DNA from: Blastomonas aquatica
Lineage (GTDB): Bacteria > Pseudomonadota > Alphaproteobacteria > Sphingomonadales > Sphingomonadaceae
Direction of reading: 5' to 3'
Assembly (NCBI RefSeq): GCF_014639875.1
Contig: NZ_BMGD01000003.1
Location: 766,170-830,169, forward strand
DNA length: 64,000 bases
Under the pieces are notes generated by a model. It was not told the origin of the DNA and made no database searches. It saw nothing but the letters and a program-made list of their open reading frames with translations. Shown here in pieces: positions 61,695-64,000 of this stretch. Both the position numbers and the translations under genes were made by a program. Every line of letters begins with the position of its first letter. Within the stretch, counting starts at the first letter, position 1.

Positions 61695-62267
61695 GCGTGC
61701 GCGTAGCCCAGTTTCAAGTGTCCTCACCAACTGAAATCCGGGGTAATTCAGCTTTGTGTATTTATGCCTGTAGTAGACGTTCCAGTAACTGGCCACGCGC
61801 TGCTTAGTCAGTTTCCAATAGGCAGTATTTTCGGATATAAACAAGATCATCGCGTCAAGATTTGACGGGGATGTCGCACCTGCGATGTCCTCGATGATCT
61901 CGACGACATACTCACCAATCAGGGTTACCACAAAGGGTGCAGACCATGGCTGCACCGCGGGTAGAAGTGATCGCAAAGCACGCTGCCGGTCAAAGCCGTT
62001 GGAACTCTGAGTTTGGAGACAGGCGGCCATTTGCGCGATGCGGCCGTCATTCGAGGGTGCGCTTTGGGCCTCGCTATATTGCAGCCGTCGCGGCACGAGT
62101 ATTTTCTCTCCGCCAACTAGAAGGCTCACTTGGTTGGCCCATTGTCGTGGATCAAGAAGGCCATGGACCACCATTCCGGCTTCGACCGCGTTTGTCCTCA
62201 TCGACATGGGGAACGCGTCTGCAAGCTGGCTGACGTCAATTTTAGTGAGCATCTGAGGGTGGTTCAT
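61686..62267 (-). CDS. Hypothetical protein
   Basis: 193-residue soluble protein with no recognised domain. Middle helix-rich part, V-T-L-I-G-E-Y-V-V-E-I-I-E-D-I, and an aromatic, basic C-terminus (S-Y-W-N-V-Y-Y-R-H-K-Y-T-K-L-N-Y). The ATG at 62267 has GAGG close by; an ATG at 62252 is an alternative. Its 3' end lies in the 82-bp repeat. Possibly a cargo gene of the element. Confidence 0.62.
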   Translation of the reverse strand: MNHPQMLTKIDVSQLADAFPMSMRTNAVEAGMVVHGLLDPRQWANQVSLLVGGEKILVPRRLQYSEAQSAPSNDGRIAQMAACLQTQSSNGFDRQRALRSLLPAVQPWSAPFVVTLIGEYVVEIIEDIAGATSPSNLDAMILFISENTAYWKLTKQRVASYWNVYYRHKYTKLNYPGFQLVRTLETGLRARAT

Positions 62268-62348
62268 GGCCTCGATTGTCTAGCTTTCGCGATTTCCGAT
62301 TTCCACCCCAGTTTCCGTCGAGCCTTAGGTTTTCTGCGCTCACCGGTA

Positions 62349-62377
62349 GCGGCCATCGGGCAATGCCCGACGGCCGC
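62349..62377 (-). terminator. Palindrome after the second recombinase gene
   Basis: GCGGCC-A-TCGGGC, three-base loop, GCCCGA-C-GGCCGC: twelve pairs with one mismatch. It follows the recombinase stop on the minus strand by nine bases. No T-run. Confidence 0.45.
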
Positions 62378-62385
62378 CTTCAAAG

Positions 62386-63018
62386 TCAGATTTCCGTACG
62401 CTCAGCAAGGATCAGCGCATCCTCCACGTCGACACCCAGATAGCGAACGGTGTTTTCAATTTTGGTGTGCCCCAAAAGGATCTGCACCGCGCGGAGGTTG
62501 CCTGTGGCACGGTAAATCATCGCGGCCTTCGTTCGCCGCATCGAATGCGTGCCATAGTCTTCGCGCCGCAGTCCGATGGCTGTAACCCATTCATCTACTA
62601 GCCGGGCATATTGGCGCGTGCTCATCGGGGAGTTGTGATCGAACCGACTGGGGAACACATAGTCCTCAGCTGTACCGCGACGGCGCTGGAGCCATGTCGC
62701 AAGGCTCCCGCGAGCGTCAGCGGTAATCTCGAACTGCACAGGTCGGCCTGTCTTCTGCTGGATCACCAGTGCCCGCGTCCGAAAATCGGTCCCAGCTACC
62801 AGATCGCCGATCTTCAGCTTCACGAGGTCACAGCCGCGCAGCTTGCTGTCAATGGCGAGATCGAACAGCGCGCGGTCGCGCAGTCGCTCCTCGCGGTCGA
62901 GAAAGAAGCGGATCGCCCAGATCTGCTTCTGAGTGAGAGGCCGCTTCGTACCGACATTTTTGCCAGCATTCCAGGCCACGCGATTTTGCATCGCAGGGTC
63001 AAGGTGAGAGTAGGTCAT
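62386..63018 (-). CDS. Tyrosine recombinase without N-terminal core-binding domain
   Basis: 210-residue recombinase that is almost only the catalytic domain. R61 (K-L-R-G-C-D), K89 (Q-Q-K-T-G-R-P), H158-x-x-R161 (H-S-M-R), H184 (L-G-H-T) and Y193 (V-R-Y-L-G) are in order. AGGAG lies seven bases before the ATG at 63018; an ATG six bases earlier is too close to that site. Such coreless recombinases are common on ICEs and plasmids of proteobacteria; their reaction is not established to my knowledge. Confidence 0.9.
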   Translation of the reverse strand: MTYSHLDPAMQNRVAWNAGKNVGTKRPLTQKQIWAIRFFLDREERLRDRALFDLAIDSKLRGCDLVKLKIGDLVAGTDFRTRALVIQQKTGRPVQFEITADARGSLATWLQRRRGTAEDYVFPSRFDHNSPMSTRQYARLVDEWVTAIGLRREDYGTHSMRRTKAAMIYRATGNLRAVQILLGHTKIENTVRYLGVDVEDALILAERTEI

Positions 63019-63300
63019 CGTCATTCTCCTTGGCCGTGATTGGCCAAGAACAAAGAACGGGCTCCAACTGGTTCGCGCGAAATAAAGCGGACGTTCTTGC
63101 CGCGAAGCCCTTATGACCGCTTTCAGGAAGCGATGACGACCAGCCTAATGACCGATATTAGGGCGCAAAGCTGACTGGCGGCTTACCGAACTGATCGTGT
63201 TCTGCAATGCTTTGGCGCGCGAGATAGGTTCAGCCCCCTCAATCCTAACGCTCGGGACAAACCTCCAGCAACGTTGTCGGCCCCAGCCAGCTCAGCCCGC

Positions 63301-63504
63301 TCAATCGCTGACCCCATAGAACATCGGGTTCTGCAGCCACTCTTCGACAGCCGATTCCCGCCACCCGCAGCATCGCTCTGCGATTTTGACCTGCCTCGGG
63401 AATGTGCCCGCCTGTATCTTGCGGTACAGCGTCGCTCTTGAAAGACTGGTGCGATCAAGCACGGTGTTGAGCCGCAGGAACCTGTCGGGTGCATGGGATG
63501 CCAT
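63301..63504 (-). CDS. AlpA-family DNA-binding regulator
   Basis: 67-residue excisionase-like winged helix. L-R-L-N-T-V-L-D-R-T-S-L-S-R-A-T-L-Y-R-K-I-Q-A-G-T-F-P is the AlpA helix-turn-helix; W-R-E-S-A-V-E-E-W-L completes the fold. GGAG sits nine bases before the ATG at 63504. AlpA regulates int or excision genes of P4-like elements. It lies 280 bp upstream of the second recombinase gene on the same strand. Confidence 0.9.
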   Translation of the reverse strand: MASHAPDRFLRLNTVLDRTSLSRATLYRKIQAGTFPRQVKIAERCCGWRESAVEEWLQNPMFYGVSD

Positions 63505-63936
63505 GGCCATTGTCTCCATCCGGTGATGTGGTCTGCCCCTGCCTGCGATGAGATTGGCGATGTGCCGCTGCGCGTCAATCGAGCCACATGCGGCTATCTC
63601 GCAGGCAATGGGGCAGGGGAGCGCTGCTAGCCGATCGCCGGACATGGCGGCGTAAGCAGAATATTTCTGCTCACGGCATCTCACAATGTTTCATCGTTCA
63701 GCAGCGCATCTGCGGTCGCCGCTTTGCGGCGGCGTTAGCCCCGCTCGGGCGGGACACCGGGGTGCGTCAATCGCCTCTAGCCACGCCAGGCCAGCGCGCA
63801 ACCCGCGTTGCGGGTCCTCCACTTCGTTGCGGTGCTTGTCGCATGCGCGCCGTCCGTTGCAGCGTGGCTGCCAGCTCCTGTCTGCCGCCCCCCAGCGCCC
63901 CTTCCGGGCCGGGGCCGGATGGAAGGAGACAAGGCC
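63505..63936. other. Gene-free stretch between alpA-like and ardC-like genes
   Basis: About 430 bp between divergent starts, presumably holding both promoters. Short frames exist on both strands but none looks coding. The right part (63720-63930) is very GC-rich with CGCCGCTTTGCGGCGGCG near 63717, a short perfect palindrome. Confidence 0.5.
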
Positions 63937-64000
63937 ATGGAAAACATTACCAACCGCATCAGCCTCTATTCTGAGGTCACACAACGCATCATCGCCGAGC
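63937..64000 (+). CDS. ArdC-like antirestriction / ssDNA-binding protein, N-terminus only
   Basis: The first 21 codons are present before the window ends: M-E-N-I-T-N-R-I-S-L-Y-S-E-V-T-Q-R-I-I-A-E, matching the N-terminal ArdC (DUF1738) domain that binds single-stranded DNA and occurs on conjugative elements. GGAG is eight bases upstream. The rest is off the edge. Confidence 0.7.
   Translation, partial: MENITNRISLYSEVTQRIIAE

Larger units (their letters stand above)
58351..64000. mobile_element. Integrated element at tRNA-Tyr, right end not in window
   Basis: From the tRNA-Tyr 3' end the gene style changes: integrase, lone unknown genes, no operons with housekeeping genes, larger gaps, AT-richer stretches, then a second tyrosine recombinase, an AlpA-type regulator and the start of an ArdC-like gene. 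This is the content of an integrative element or ICE. Boundaries beyond the left one are unknown. Confidence 0.6.

Noticed and set aside
63183..63587. 134-codon minus-strand frame over the AlpA-like gene
   Set aside because: Different phase from the AlpA helix-turn-helix, which has its own ribosome site.

Overview
The window is about 64 kb of high-GC DNA from an alphaproteobacterium, most likely a member of the Sphingomonadaceae; the genus cannot be fixed from sequence alone. The grounds are a tonB-exbB-exbD-exbD cluster, two TonB-dependent receptor genes, exosortase-A-associated polysaccharide genes, a LytS/LytTR pair, a small SRP RNA next to dnaX, and a lon-hup neighbourhood, all in the arrangement usual for sphingomonads.

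Layout. 1-6.6 kb: a truncated TonB receptor, a Xaa-Pro aminopeptidase and an oligopeptidase B. 6.9-9.7 kb: the TonB/ExbB/ExbD energy-transduction operon, closed by a strong terminator. 9.7-14 kb: a large unknown membrane-anchored protein, an exosortase-A-type glycosyltransferase and a divergently transcribed O-glycosylation ligase preceded by a tiny membrane peptide. 14-24.6 kb: MscS channel, MaoC hydratase and thiolase, a dipeptide epimerase, intracellular PHA depolymerase, an ABC exporter, a phytase-like esterase, ridA, rpmB and tadA. 24.6-33.5 kb: LytTR regulator and kinase, an HD-domain enzyme, OmpA, an envelope operon of two M48 peptidases flanking a DsbA-like protein, and a six-helix MCP. 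33.6-37 kb: hslV and hslU separated by an FAD enzyme. 37-41.4 kb: sugar-nucleotide enzymes and glycosyltransferases. 41.5-45.8 kb: maleylacetoacetate isomerase, TonB receptor, MarR regulator and fumarylacetoacetate hydrolase. 45.9-49.3 kb: hydrolase, two cysteine desulfurases and a ferredoxin. 49.3-54.8 kb: SRP RNA, dnaX, ebfC, lon and hup. 54.9-58.2 kb: rlmB followed by three lipoprotein genes. 58.3 kb to the end: tRNA-Tyr carrying an integrated element (integrase, unknown small genes, a second tyrosine recombinase, an AlpA-type regulator and the start of an ArdC-like gene) whose far end lies outside the window.

The most striking observation is the FAD enzyme at 34962-36095, between hslV and hslU. 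It has the sequence signature of a circularly permuted D-amino-acid oxidase: the segment that ends a normal enzyme of this family (the G-L-R-P-x-R-P and H-N-Y-G-H-G-G motifs) sits at the N-terminus, directly after a lipoprotein/Tat-like signal and before the FAD-binding GxGxxG. Other points worth attention are the MaiA/TonB/MarR/FAH cluster, the two-M48-plus-DsbA operon, a tandem pair of unrecognised lipoproteins, and imperfect 82-bp direct repeats plus recombinase-proximal repeats in the integrated element.
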